Both the position numbers and the translations under genes were made by a program. Below the pieces are notes generated by a model that was not told the DNA's origin, searched no databases, and was given only the letters and a program-made list of their open reading frames with translations. Of a DNA stretch of 64,000 bases, positions 32,525-43,137 are shown piece after piece (the stretch's first letter is position 1; each line of letters opens with the position of its first letter). Source of the DNA: Hymenopellis radicata (taxonomy: Eukaryota; Basidiomycota; Agaricomycetes; Agaricales; Physalacriaceae); NCBI GenBank assembly GCA_015501595.1, contig JADNRX010000117.1, forward strand, positions 79,977 to 143,976, written 5' to 3'.

Positions 32525-34964
32525 TTACTCCTCTGCCTTGTTCAGAGCCTGCACCATGCTGATACACTCCTTCCTTCTCGACACGACGTACTCGCTCTCC
32601 TTGAGCAGATCATTGAGAACCTCAGGCTTATACAGCTCCTGAAGTAACTCCTTCTGCAGGTTCTCCTTCGCAAAGCTTACCAACGTCAGCGTGATGGCCT
32701 TTGGCACCATATCTATCATTTCCCGCTTGACGATGTTGTAATACGAGTTGATGAGCAATTCTACCAATGCGTCAGTCATGCAGCTGGAAACGGACTAAAC
32801 ACCAAACTTACTGATAACCTCAGTCTCCATCGTCTCTCGCTCGTTCAAGCCTGCCTGGGGCTTGATAACCGCAGCCGGAGCATCCATTACAGACGCTCCA
32901 GACGGGATCTTCTTCTTCGTTCCATTGGGCCTGGCAAAGAAGGACCCGAAGAAACTCGGCTCATCACGCTTGAAGTCCACGTCCAGATCCCGGTTGTTGT
33001 TAATCACGCCTGGTGCAAGTTTACCAGCTTTGGCGTCGGTCTGCTGCTGTGGCGGCTTGTTGGCGTTGAGGCGGTCTTGGACAATTTGCATGGCCTTGTG
33101 GCCGCTGATGAAGTCTGGATGCGTCGTGTTGACGTAGCACGCCTGCATTGCGACCATGTCCGAAACCAGCTTTGTTGTAGGGTTCATGGAGGTCTTGAAA
33201 AAGTTGACGACCACAGCGTTAAAGCGTTCTCGAAGAGCGGGATACCGCCGGAAGGCTTGCTATTGGTATTTTAGTATGAAATCTTTCATGGAGGTAGAAA
33301 ACATACAATCCGTGTCAAGATTTGACCCAAGATTCGTATAAGCTCGTCATACACCAACTGGCAACATTTCAGACTCGGCTCCTCCAATCGCCTGATTTGC
33401 TGCTTGACGATAATCTCGAACGCTGCTGTTCCTACGAATAGGGCTGGAGTTGAACCCTAAATGAAATGATTAAATGAATCAAGATCGAAAAAAGTACGCG
33501 TACCGCCGAGTTGTATAGAATAACCCTAATATCTCCGTCCTTCACCTGATCGAAGGGGTCGATACTTTTCACTCCATTGTTGAAGAGCTCATGGTACACG
33601 AAACTGATACGCGCTCCTCCGCTCAACTCGTTTAATGACAGATCATTAGTGTTACCATCAATGACCGTGCGGAATTCGTTGGTAAATTCGGTGATAACAG
33701 AAAGGACGACGTTGCCCGAGTTGCCATCTGCCAGAGCACCGCCAAGCGATTGCAACTCGGTGTTGTACTTTTGGAGCTGTTGGTTTATGCGTGATTTGAT
33801 GTCGGGGAGGGTAGCGCGAATGTGGTGCATGAGGATCATGTTGAGCTTCCGGGCAAGGAAGGGAGTACCGCAATACTGCGCCTTGCCCTTGTATGACGGA
33901 TGGCTCTCGAAGTATTCTCTCTCGGCATCGAGAGCGAGGGAAATGGACTTGGAAGCGTCAATATCGCGTTGCCCACGATTCACGACAGGGACATATCCGA
34001 GGCGGAGGGGAATGATACGGCCGGCAAGAATGTCGACAACATCCGTTCCCTTGTCCCTATCTCAAAGTCAGCCTAGACATGTAAAAGAAGAAAGTTGCAC
34101 ACACATCAAGTCGACCTTGGTCAAGACACCAATGGTCCGAGTGCCCTCTGGATCAACCTCGCGCGCCATCTTGAGACCTTCCGAGTTGGCCAAATCAACA
34201 TTGGCAGGAGAAACCGCGAGTATGATACAAGCCGGTTTTGAGATGTACTTCATGAGCATGTCCCGAATCTGCTTCTCGATATCCTTGGGCTGGTCACCGA
34301 CAGGTACTTTGGTGATACCAGGCAAATCGACGAGGGTCAGGGTGAGGACATTCGGCGAATAGACGCGCAAGTTGATGGGTAGTGGCGAAATGCCAGCATT
34401 CCGACCGGTCTTTGCTTCGGTGTCACGAACAATTTCGTCGCGTATCTTGTTAAAGTCGTGGAACTTTTCTCCAGGAAGGTGCAGGAACTCGCCCCATTCG
34501 TCTACGTTGGCGTTTTTGTCATTGACGACACTAACCTTGCCTGACCGATATGTGCAGTTAGAAAGGATAACAAAGCCACCAGCCAGAAAGGCGCACCATC
34601 CCCGGAAGAGCCAGCGGGTCTATTGATGAGCTGTAAAACCTACAATGGCAGAGTCAGCCGCCGACGCCAGCAATATAACAGCTTGTCTCCTTACCAGAGG
34701 TCGCCGCGTCACAATACCCGTTCCACGAGGCAAGAAATCTCGCCCGACAATGTTCTACTCAATATAAGCGATTTATTAGATGGTTAACTCAAGTAAACGC
34801 ACCTCAAGAACACTACTCTTCCCGCTACTCTGACTTCCAAGCACGCATATTTGCGGCAGGTCTATCTGCGCTGCCGACGAGCCTACTGTTGAAAAGACAT
34901 CCTGTAGCTTGTTGATAATGGAGACAATCTCCAAACCGAGACCAGAGGGGCCCTGCGTCGACAT
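32525..34964 (-). CDS. VPS1: Dynamin-family GTPase Vps1
   Basis: The ATG at 34964 gives [20 protein letters not shown], then the P-loop [36 protein letters not shown] (switch I), [15 protein letters not shown] (G3), LTKVDLMDKGTD (G4), then the dynamin middle domain (RARLPDIKS-like stretch, [20 protein letters not shown]) and a C-terminal GTPase effector domain ([40 protein letters not shown]) ending at a TAA (32525-32527). No pleckstrin domain is present, as expected for Vps1. Introns are short. It is a membrane-scission GTPase in Golgi-to-vacuole traffic and peroxisome fission. It lies inside the F-box inverted repeat but is itself a normal conserved gene of about 690 residues. Confidence 0.9.
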
Positions 34965-36892
34965 TTTCTAAGGAGATGGGTGAAAGAAACAGAAATGATA
35001 CTGGCTGTAGGCCAAGTCGTGGTACTGCGGCTCCTACCAAACTGGGACAAACTCCATGCTGTCCTCGGTCTGAATCAAGTGAATGCTTTTTGACGCTGCG
35101 CGCACAGCATTCAAGATTGCAATATTACTATAATCTATTCGACTTCCTGTTATTCTTGTACAGATATACTCGAGTTCGTTAACACGCAATTCACAGACGT
35201 TGTCATCAAGGAGGAAAAGAGCATGACAGAGACGAAGCATAGAGTCACGAGAATTGAAGGTGCTAGACAACCTCCATCGTCTTCTCGAACGATGTAGATC
35301 GATAATCAAGACGGAAACATGATGTCGAATTGCGAATGTCCGATATCCCGACAGTCCAGCAACGCAGATGTAGTTATCTTCTCAGAATTGCCTTTGGGTT
35401 CCGGGACGCCTCCTTCACAAACCGACCAACCACTGGTAAATGCGGTCACCAAAAATTCTCCACTAGTGAAGCCATGTCAATACGGAGAGCCACAGATAAC
35501 GTTGTCGAAATCTATAGAAAGCCCAACTCCGGAGGCTACGGGCAGTCGAAGTCATGGACAAGCGCCCTTGGAAACTTCCCGAAGCCTCCGGCTATTGAGC
35601 AGGCCAGAAATCGATATTTTGACCGGATTTGTGGCCAGCGTACCAAAACGTGCAAGGAGAAAAGCGACTGAAGCAAGGTTAACATGAGAGATGTAGCAGA
35701 GAAAAGTCATGTGGCTTAATGACATCCGCTACCGTGCCATGGAGATCCAGAGATGATACAGAGAACATCAAGACAGTAATCAGAATGTAGGTACCCACTA
35801 CGAGGTAGAGCGAATACGACGAGGCTGGTGGCGTTCCGTGCAACAATTAATGTTGTCTGCTGGTCAAAATGTAACGGTGTAGGATAAGACCATGGAGGCA
35901 GCAGAGACCCGAAACCTTGCATCCATTGCGTGTTGGCTTAGTGTAGTGAAGCACCGTCGAAATTCTGAAAATTCACGCCACGAGTTAAGCACGCTATGTT
36001 GGTAGTAGATTTTAAAGTTCACCGTCATGGCGCGTGAGGTCACGGCACGAAGAAAATGCGCCAGCGAGATCGATAAAGTCCCAGAACGGAAGCATCGATA
36101 AAAACAAGTAGACGAGTAGGGTGACATGAGTGATGGGTGGATCTATAAGTATTCCAGATCACTGTACAGTGCAAGCGAAATGTGAAAGCCGAGTAACATA
36201 GATGGGAATGCATCCTCCGCGAAGGATTGACAAGCGCTTATCAGAAGCTTAGAAATCTCCAATCAGCGTCTCCAGCAAGACAGAAGGCTTGAACGAAGAG
36301 CTTAGATAGACGCCCAGTGTATTAGAAAAGGGCCTCTGTAGCAGTCTCGTAAACTCGACTCAACGAGAATGTAAGAAGACTCAGGTCCAGTCTAGCGCTG
36401 GGAATGTTACGGACAAGTCGTAGTACCGAAGCACAAAGAACGCAGTTCAGTCGTCCATGAGCACACCAGGTATGGAATAGAGAAAGAAACAGGCCTCGAG
36501 AGTCGAGATGATTCGGGTGTGAACTCGAAAGACTGTCAGAGTAACAAGTCAACATGTTCATGGTAGGTATTGACGGCTGTTTGCCATCACGATCACTTCT
36601 TTCTGCCATCATCACGTCCCCACCCCCGAAAATTGAACAAGGGACTTCTTAAATGATGTGTGGGTCCAAGGTGCCATAGGGGGTTGATACCTTTCCCTTT
36701 GTGCCGAAATACTTTACGCGCCGCAACAAAAGACAACATCGATCAGCGCTTTGGCCACTCTCTTGACGACGTTGTTCTGTCTTTTGTCCTTGAACGGGCT
36801 ACAAAGATGAACGCCTTGTCGTATACCGCCTTTCACTTGACGCGACAATCTCCCACTTGCCACCGCTCCACGCCACAATCCCCCATTCTGCC
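34965..36892. other. Intergenic region, no supported gene
   Basis: About 1.9 kb lies between the divergent Vps1 and DUF6699 genes. One plus-strand frame (35319-35687, 122 codons, rich in Ser, Pro and Thr) is the longest. It has no recognisable domain and its start is not convincing. Simple AT-rich stretches occur near 35100-35160. Confidence 0.4.
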
Positions 36893-38479
36893 ATGTCGGT
36901 ACATACTCCCTTTGTTCGCCAGACACCTGTACTCCCGGACTCTTCCACCTCTTCCAGCACAGGCTCCAGAGACCGTCGCCCAAATGTACGGCACTACGTG
37001 CACCATCTTCCACGAAATGGCCATGGCGCGATACCCTTCCGACCGGAAAACATGACAGTCACAGACGAAAATGGCCGGATTCGTCCTGAGCATCGATATT
37101 GGCTTCATGAAGCCGACGAAAGCCCAGTGATGCCGGCGGGGCACATACTACCGCGAAATCCTACCGTACCGCCCGTCTGGCCATCTCCAACTGGCTCGCC
37201 TATACCAGAACCATTCATTCCTCCTCCTCCTGTTGTCCAAGGACCTAATCCTCCCGCAGGGTTCTGGCCACCACCACCGCCACCGCCACCGCCACCTCCA
37301 AGTGCATGGCTCCCTCACAACACTCCCATAGGCCCGCCACCTCCTCCCAATGCGTGGATGGCCCCTGGCATGCCCACGGCTGCGAGACCACCACCTCCAA
37401 ATGCATGGTTTCCATCTGCCATGCACCACACTCCAGGAGGCCCGCCTCCCCCGAATGCATGGGTTCCAGGTGCGATGCCAGGAGGAGCTATGCCAACTAT
37501 ATATCCAAATTCACCATTCATACCTGGAGTTACTGTACAGGGCATGATGCCTGACGCGTCGCTAATACTTCCCGGTACTGTCCCAATGCATGGCGCAATG
37601 CCTCCAGTGATGCCTGGTATAAATGCTGCAGGTCCTTCTATGATGCCACACAATAACGACCAGTATTACGCTCAATGTTCCAGGATTTGGCAGTCCGATG
37701 AGTCCTAGAATGCATAATACCTTCGGTGGCATGGGCGGGCAAAATTTCGTACCCAGCATTCCTCTCTTCATTCCGGGCACCTTGGGCGGACGCCCTGCTG
37801 GACCCGGCCAGCCATATGTTCCCCAGGCGTTTCATCGCTACCTCACTTGCTTCCCGCACCCAAACCCTCAGGATACATCGGGCCTCCCGAATTTCCCCAG
37901 TCTGCAATGGGACATTGCTTATCCCCCGCTCGCGACTGCGCGGTGGTTTCCCGGTCCTCCGGGAACTACCAACCAGAAATAATGACTGCGTTGATGTCCA
38001 CTGATGCGTTTCAGCCGCGTAGCCATGCGGTGGTGCGCTTCACGTCGGAGAATGAAGTTCTGCGCTATTGGATGGCACCAGAACGATGGGGCCCGATCAT
38101 GGTAGGCGGAACCCGCGCTTTTGTGACGGTTGGGCACGTACTGGACGCGATGTACGAGTACTTTCATCGGCCGTTGACGCCGCGCGAAGTTGAGATTGTA
38201 TACCTCCAGCCGGTGAACCGGCAGCGTCTCGAGGAGGCGCGATATTGGCGGCTGAGAGAGTTGGAAGGTGCGCGGAGGTCAGGGGATTACATGCGTCCCG
38301 GCTATCTTCCTGAGCGCGAGGGGGAGAGAGGCTTTTTACGATCAGACGTTATGGGCGGACATCGTAGGTTTTATGGATGCCGACACGTTCTTCACGACGG
38401 GGTGGTGATGTGTTCCGTGGAATTCATTCCTGGACCCATTCCTCAAAATTTATGGCTTTCAACGATGTATTTAGTATGA
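36893..38479 (+). CDS. Proline-rich protein with C-terminal DUF6699 domain
   Basis: The ATG at 36893 starts MSVHTPFVRQTPVLPDSSTS. A long low-complexity region follows with an 11-Pro run and at least four imperfect repeats of the form GPPPPNAW plus a Met/Pro tail. An intron at about 37618-37682 joins MPPVMPG to FGSPMSPRM. The DUF6699 domain begins near FPSLQWDIAYPPLATARW and continues with TSENEVLRYWMAPERWGPIM, VTVGHVLDAMYEYFHRPLTP and EEARYWRLRELEGARR. Between these parts the frame changes by one base at the G-run 37961-37963; one extra G restores PPGNYQPEIMTAL, so a homopolymer error is likely. The product would be about 500 residues. DUF6699 is of unknown function and common in Agaricomycetes, usually behind a Pro-rich region. 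A repeated fragment of its 3' end lies at 38870-38990. Confidence 0.68.
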
Positions 38480-38709
38480 CGCACGCTACAGTATACGCAC
38501 TAACTCTTATAGCATAACTTATTTACGCAAACGAACAATGAATTCAGTCCACCACACCTCCGCCATACCAGTAGTGACTAAAAGGACGAAGTCCTCGACG
38601 TGCCTACAGAGTAATGAATTAAATCGATGCTGAAAAGAAAAGGATGAATACGACGACGACCGTTCTCGTTTGCCATGGTACTTGGTAGCATGGAGACCTA
38701 GCCATATCA

Positions 38710-38990
38710 TGGCAAGGCATCAAATTTTGTGACACTGGGCGTGAGGCGCGGAGGTGATTACTTGGAAACGCAGTAAGAGTTACAAAATGCTGTAAATATA
38801 CAACATGTTATCAGTGCCCCTCTGCTCAACGAGGTGATCTGAAGGACAGAGTCGTAGTTTGTGGTACGCGCAGTTTGTGGACATTGACACGTTCTCCATG
38901 ACGGGTGGTGATGTGTTCCGTGGAATCCATTCCTCGGCCCATTCGTCGACATTTATGGCTCTCAGCGATCTATTGGGTGTGACGATTTCC
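38710..38990. repeat. Inverted flank copy and DUF6699 gene fragment
   Basis: 38710-38865 is the inverted copy of 26790-26935. 38880-38990 is a direct, diverged copy of the DUF6699 3' end (compare 38380-38470; both read GGTGATGTGTTCCGTGGAAT). It carries no open frame of its own and marks rearrangement breakpoints in front of the F-box gene. Confidence 0.6.
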
Positions 38991-39000
38991 ACGATGAAGC

Positions 39001-40770
39001 TTGCCAAGAGTCAAGCTAGTCAAGAACTACTTAAAATCACGTGGTAAAGATCTCTTGATTACTCTTTGTCAAGTCGAAGAACCCGTATCTTCAACAGTCA
39101 GTCAGCTAACTCAAAACTTGTCGGAGAGACCTCTAATTCGGTTTCCAGTGTCCAAAAGCTGCCCAAATTTCTGTCCTTGTTCTTTCAACTTCGACGGCGA
39201 CTCATCCCCATTCCATGCTCAACTCGGAAAATGTATAGCCTTCGATACACCGACACCTGAGCGACATGGCATACTTGAGTATGTGCGCAATATCGAGCCG
39301 GCCGTAGCGTCGTGTCGGGACCGGGTGTCGCGTCTAACAGCAGTGCTAGCCGACGCTCAAAGCCAACTCGATTCCCTCGAAGAATTGCGCAGGGCGCATA
39401 TTAAACTCTTTCCCCCTATTCATATGCTTCCCGCTGAAGTCTTACTGAAAATCTTCGAACTTGCGGTGGAGAAACCGTACAATTTCTCGTTAATCAAGAA
39501 CTCGCCGTGGTGCCTCGGACACGTATGTCGCCTTTGGAGGCAAATAACATCGGTGCCTTCTTCGCTGTGGTCGTCCGCATACTGCCGGCCGTCATATTAT
39601 CACGGGTACTCTGGAGAAATGCTAGCAACCGTCTTCGAAAGGTCATTACCCTTGGTGTTTGACTATGACATGGAAGGAGAGTCTACTATCGACATCCTCA
39701 AACGTCATTCCCTGCGCTGGCAGGATGTCACTCTCTCCAGTCATCCAGACCTCTTTATACAGCAGTTGGGAGAGGTCGGACCATTGCCGCTTTTGACGAC
39801 CGTAGTGCTTAACTTCACGGACTGGGCTGGGTTCAGGCCGAAGAAGTGTACCCTTGCACAGATTCTGCACGTCTTTCAATCCGCACCTAAGCTGCAATCC
39901 CTCAACTTGAAAAGTAGCTCTTCACTGGAAGGTCTGACCCCACTACCGCCTGCATTCCCCTGGCACCAGCTAACACATCTCGAGCATTCCCTTCTGTCGT
40001 CCACATTCCTTCTTGACTGTCAGCTATTGTTACATTGCCCTCATCTGCAGTCGTACATCACCCACACACGCAAAGAACCGGGCTCATCCGATGCTGTGGC
40101 TCATTTGAAACTAAAATTCCTCGATATTAAACATGTTGCGCTACTCCGGTATCTTCAGTGCACATCCTTAACAGAGCTCAAGATTGATACTGGGAGTATT
40201 GACTACGTGGACGACGAAGAAGTAGAGGGATACACCTCTTCCTTCAGGACCTTTCTAGCCAACTCGCCAATGCTCACGTCTATTTCGGTCCGGGCGCCGT
40301 CCTCGAGACGGGCCTGCCCTTTTATTCCTACATTCACGTCCCCGACCATTCAATCAATGAAGCTCGACATTACAGGGAACCATGAGGACCTCGTACCTCT
40401 TGTTGCTTCCGCTACGCCCTTCCTGGTCCCGCATATGACTTATCTGGAGTGTACGAGCAGCCGATTTCTCGCTAACACGGCGTTATTGGTTCAAACATTG
40501 TTCACCGTAATCCAATCCCGTTGGCGTGTTGAAAGAAGAGAGGTGGCTAAGCTACAAAGTGTCCGCCTGTTTTTCGGACGTAATTATCGGGCCGGAGGCG
40601 ATGAAGATTCCGATGAACTTGGCCGCATGATAGACAGCCTTCGACTGTTCAAAGAAGAAGGTTTGGACGTTGTTGTCTTTCAGGGTATGTGCTTTGCTTT
40701 TGTTGCCTCATTCGCTCAATTTTTTCCAGAATTTCCAGGCGTGGACAAACCTAATCGGAGGCTGTTGTAA
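39001..40770 (+). CDS. F-box protein with LRR-like C-terminal part, readable copy
   Basis: An uninterrupted frame runs from about 39001 to a TAA at 40768. It codes for FHAQLGKCIAFDTPTPERHG, a coiled-coil helix RLTAVLADAQSQLDSLEELR, the F-box LFPPIHMLPAEVLLKIFELA, GHVCRLWRQITSVPSSLWSS, and leucine-spaced segments such as FQSAPKLQSLNLKSSSSLEG and LLVPHMTYLECTS-like strands. No ATG opens the frame before the F-box, so a 5' exon probably joins at an acceptor near 39150 (TTTCCAG). The frame given is thus too long at its 5' end and lacks the first exon. Likely role, by family: substrate-recognition subunit of an SCF ubiquitin ligase. Its mirrored twin at 30430-32167 is broken. Confidence 0.75.
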   Translation: MPRVKLVKNYLKSRGKDLLITLCQVEEPVSSTVSQLTQNLSERPLIRFPVSKSCPNFCPCSFNFDGDSSPFHAQLGKCIAFDTPTPERHGILEYVRNIEPAVASCRDRVSRLTAVLADAQSQLDSLEELRRAHIKLFPPIHMLPAEVLLKIFELAVEKPYNFSLIKNSPWCLGHVCRLWRQITSVPSSLWSSAYCRPSYYHGYSGEMLATVFERSLPLVFDYDMEGESTIDILKRHSLRWQDVTLSSHPDLFIQQLGEVGPLPLLTTVVLNFTDWAGFRPKKCTLAQILHVFQSAPKLQSLNLKSSSSLEGLTPLPPAFPWHQLTHLEHSLLSSTFLLDCQLLLHCPHLQSYITHTRKEPGSSDAVAHLKLKFLDIKHVALLRYLQCTSLTELKIDTGSIDYVDDEEVEGYTSSFRTFLANSPMLTSISVRAPSSRRACPFIPTFTSPTIQSMKLDITGNHEDLVPLVASATPFLVPHMTYLECTSSRFLANTALLVQTLFTVIQSRWRVERREVAKLQSVRLFFGRNYRAGGDEDSDELGRMIDSLRLFKEEGLDVVVFQGMCFAFVASFAQFFPEFPGVDKPNRRLL

Positions 40771-40900
40771 ATATGCTCAGGAAACGATTTAAAAAATGGC
40801 TTAGAACCAGTTCAATAAGGAATGGTACTATTACACCTACTACGCTGATGAATTTGCAACATGTCTGTGCCAGACATCCGTACAGAAGTGATGATCAGCT
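39080..40900. repeat. Right arm of F-box inverted repeat
   Basis: This is the reverse complement of 30290-32170. It ends near 40900. Just beyond, at 40960, minus-strand secreted-protein sequence begins, as secreted-protein sequence also borders the other arm. Confidence 0.82.
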
Positions 40901-40959
40901 TTCTGGCTCAAATGGCTACCGGCATTAGTGGAAACTTGACGGGCCCCAGATGAGAAACA

Positions 40960-41350
40960 TACCACCCAAGTCGCCTTTCCGAATGTGGCTTCAAGCGCGT
41001 CCTTGTCTCCAGTTCCGAAAAGCGCGCAAGAATGGTCTAGCCAAACGCCGTTAGCGTCAGATGAGACAAACCTCAGGACGACTTACTCTCTTCGTAGACA
41101 CCAACAAATGTCTCGGGCCAGAGGGGTCGCAGTTGGCCCACTGCACGTCGAAGCACTTCGTCTTCTTATCGAGAGAGCAAGACGAATTTGATCAGTCGTT
41201 CCAAACCACAGCCGAAGAGACAGCGGACGATAACAGTCTCAACGTTCCTCGAGATGCCCATCGAGGATGTGAGGGGGTTAGGGACCGTTTGAACGACTTC
41301 AGCGGGAAGAGTAGACGCCGCGCCGCCAGCAGTAATTACCAAAGCGGTTG
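40960..41350 (-). pseudogene. 3' part of small secreted protein gene
   Basis: The sequence matches, on the same strand, 5790-6180 of the secreted-protein gene: the segment for KCFDVQWVNSD reads KCFDVQWANCD here, and the GTGDKDALE-like last exon is also present. Codons for the signal peptide and first exons are absent. It is a remnant beside the F-box repeat. Confidence 0.55.
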
Positions 41351-41584
41351 CTTAGTTTTATTAGGAAAGATGATGCGGTACACTTCTGACTTCGGAGTTG
41401 TCGTGGATAGCTACATTGCGGAGCTTGCCAGCCTGATAGTTCGAATGCCATCTCATCCTGGAGTCGACGTCACCACACAACGGAGACTTAGGGCCGAACT
41501 CATTATTTCCTGCAGCCTAGGCTAAGGAATTGAACACTTGACTTGAACAGACCTAACCAAAAGATGATAGGTACCCTTCCTCCT

Positions 41585-41700
41585 CGAGATTAGCAAGTCT
41601 TTGGATACCTGGGGATCATTCGATATCAAAACCCATCTCGTTTTCGTTTTTAACGCGTCGTAGAACGGTGCCGATACCTGGAACCCCTACTTGGCTGGTA
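41585..41700 (+). pseudogene. Internal fragment of small secreted protein gene
   Basis: The sequence repeats 30130-30172 almost exactly (GCAAGTCTTTGGATACCTGG), then matches the exon for FDASQNGDPLNPFFAG with a TAG in it. It is plus-strand, opposite to the neighbouring fragment, so at least two rearrangements met here. Confidence 0.55.
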
Positions 41701-41944
41701 TGCGCGTTTAGGCACATTGGGTGAGTAGCAACCCAGTATCCTAAGGGGGCACGCTGGAATAGAGCACGCATAGCACATTCCGATACAAAGGAGAACGAGT
41801 AAGCTGCACAAGAATAGACATGGGTTGTGGTCAGTGACTCTAAGTATAAGTAGCCGAAGGAGATTGACAACTTACATCAAATACTTCGGTCAGTCTCTCC
41901 CCAATACAGTTATCCATAAACATATCCATATATGAAGACATATA

Positions 41945-42619
41945 TCACTTAGCATCAGCGACTTTCCCGCAGGCCTTGCATGTTCGAATCTCTTCGCTTG
42001 CCATCCACTTTTCAATGACAGGCTTCAGTTGCGTACCAAGGTCGTAGCAGTGGAAGGATTCCTCGTAAATGACCGTAGGCTCAGGGTGAGAACCCTTCTC
42101 GCAGTACCAGCGCAGGCGATCTTTGAAAATTGATCTCAGGACATGCAGATGTATTCATATAGATTGACTCACCGAGTGATTGGGCAGGACGCTCCCGCTC
42201 AATCACGACACCGATAGTGTTCGCAAAGCGTACCGGGTTATGTGGTGTGTTCCCTGATACACGCGTCAATTACTCGTCCGCCTAGGCAAAGGCTAATGCG
42301 CACCGGGAAGGAGAAACATTTCACCTCTTCGATGCGTGTGTCTCTAAACACGCCATCGTCCACTGTTCTGAGAAGCATTCCACCTTTGTATTGGTAGAAC
42401 CACTCCTGGGAGACGACGTGAGATGTATGTTTCTTGTTGATGGCGACTACAAACCTCCGTCTCGTTGATATGATAGTCCTTCCTCTCGTTTGGACCTCCG
42501 ACGGCCATGACAATGAAATCCCCGCCCTTGTAGAGGCAGAAGTTGTTCACAGGCGGCTGAAGAAGCCCTTTGTTTTCTTCGAGCCATTTTGGAAAGTTTA
42601 TTGGGGGCAGTAGAGGCAT
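41945..42619 (-). CDS. BNA1: 3-hydroxyanthranilate 3,4-dioxygenase
   Basis: The enzyme opens the ring of 3-hydroxyanthranilate with O2 and Fe2+ in de novo NAD synthesis from tryptophan (kynurenine pathway), in the cytosol. The ATG at 42619 starts [20 protein letters not shown], followed by [20 protein letters not shown] and DYHINETE. After an intron come [20 protein letters not shown], then [20 protein letters not shown], and after another intron [20 protein letters not shown] and [15 protein letters not shown]. The iron ligands expected for the family are visible: His and Glu in YHINETE and His in NTPHNP. The C-terminal CxxC pair is the metal site seen in the fungal enzyme type. Between IEE and the loop before NTPHNP the frame slips. 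The cupin strand GEMFLLPG appears only if one more G is read at 42324-42325 (minus strand). This is probably a homopolymer error. Confidence 0.85.
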
Positions 42620-43137
42620 GGTGGAAGTAGAAAAGCAAGATCTGAGTTATCTTAACAAGGTCTCGATCAGGACTCGACCAAAATCCGGCAGGCACATGTA
42701 GAAAAGTATACAGCGTCTCAGCTGTCTGTCTCGCCGTGTTTCCTCCATGGACTCAACCTAAAGGAGATTCATCTTTTGAGCCCAGTCTGTGATAGCAGTG
42801 AGCGTGAGGAGGGGGGATGCTGCACAAACCCGAGATTGGATGAGCAGTACATGATGAACGAGAGTCTACAGTGGACACTGAATAGTGTGTGAGTTTATGC
42901 AGCCATCGTAGTCGTTCAAGTTGAAGTCGTCGATAAATTTGAGATTGGGACGTCCGACGAGATTCTTCAGCGAGTGAAAGTCTCAGGTTCTTCAGGATTT
43001 GGGACGCAGAGCAAGACATTCGCGGTCTGAGAGAGCAAACAAGGTTTTGGGCGTGTGGAAGAATCGGCTTCGCGGACCGGAACCCTACTCAGCCTTCGTA
43101 AGCGTTGCGTAAGCGTACTACTCGCTTGCCCACCTCC
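42620..43137. promoter_or_regulatory. Divergent promoter region of HAAO and GPI8
   Basis: About 520 bp separate the two start codons. A minus-strand open frame of 88 codons lies inside (42753-43019) but shows no recognisable family. No clear TATA box is seen. Confidence 0.35.

Noticed and set aside
32862..34362. Long plus-strand open frames over Vps1
   Set aside because: They are antisense shadows of conserved dynamin exons.
35319..35687. 122-codon plus-strand open frame
   Set aside because: No recognisable family, no promoter or splice evidence, and a composition like random open DNA.
37653..37700. Frameshift in the Pro-rich part of the DUF6699 gene
   Set aside because: A clean GT-AG intron at about 37618-37682 explains the change of frame.
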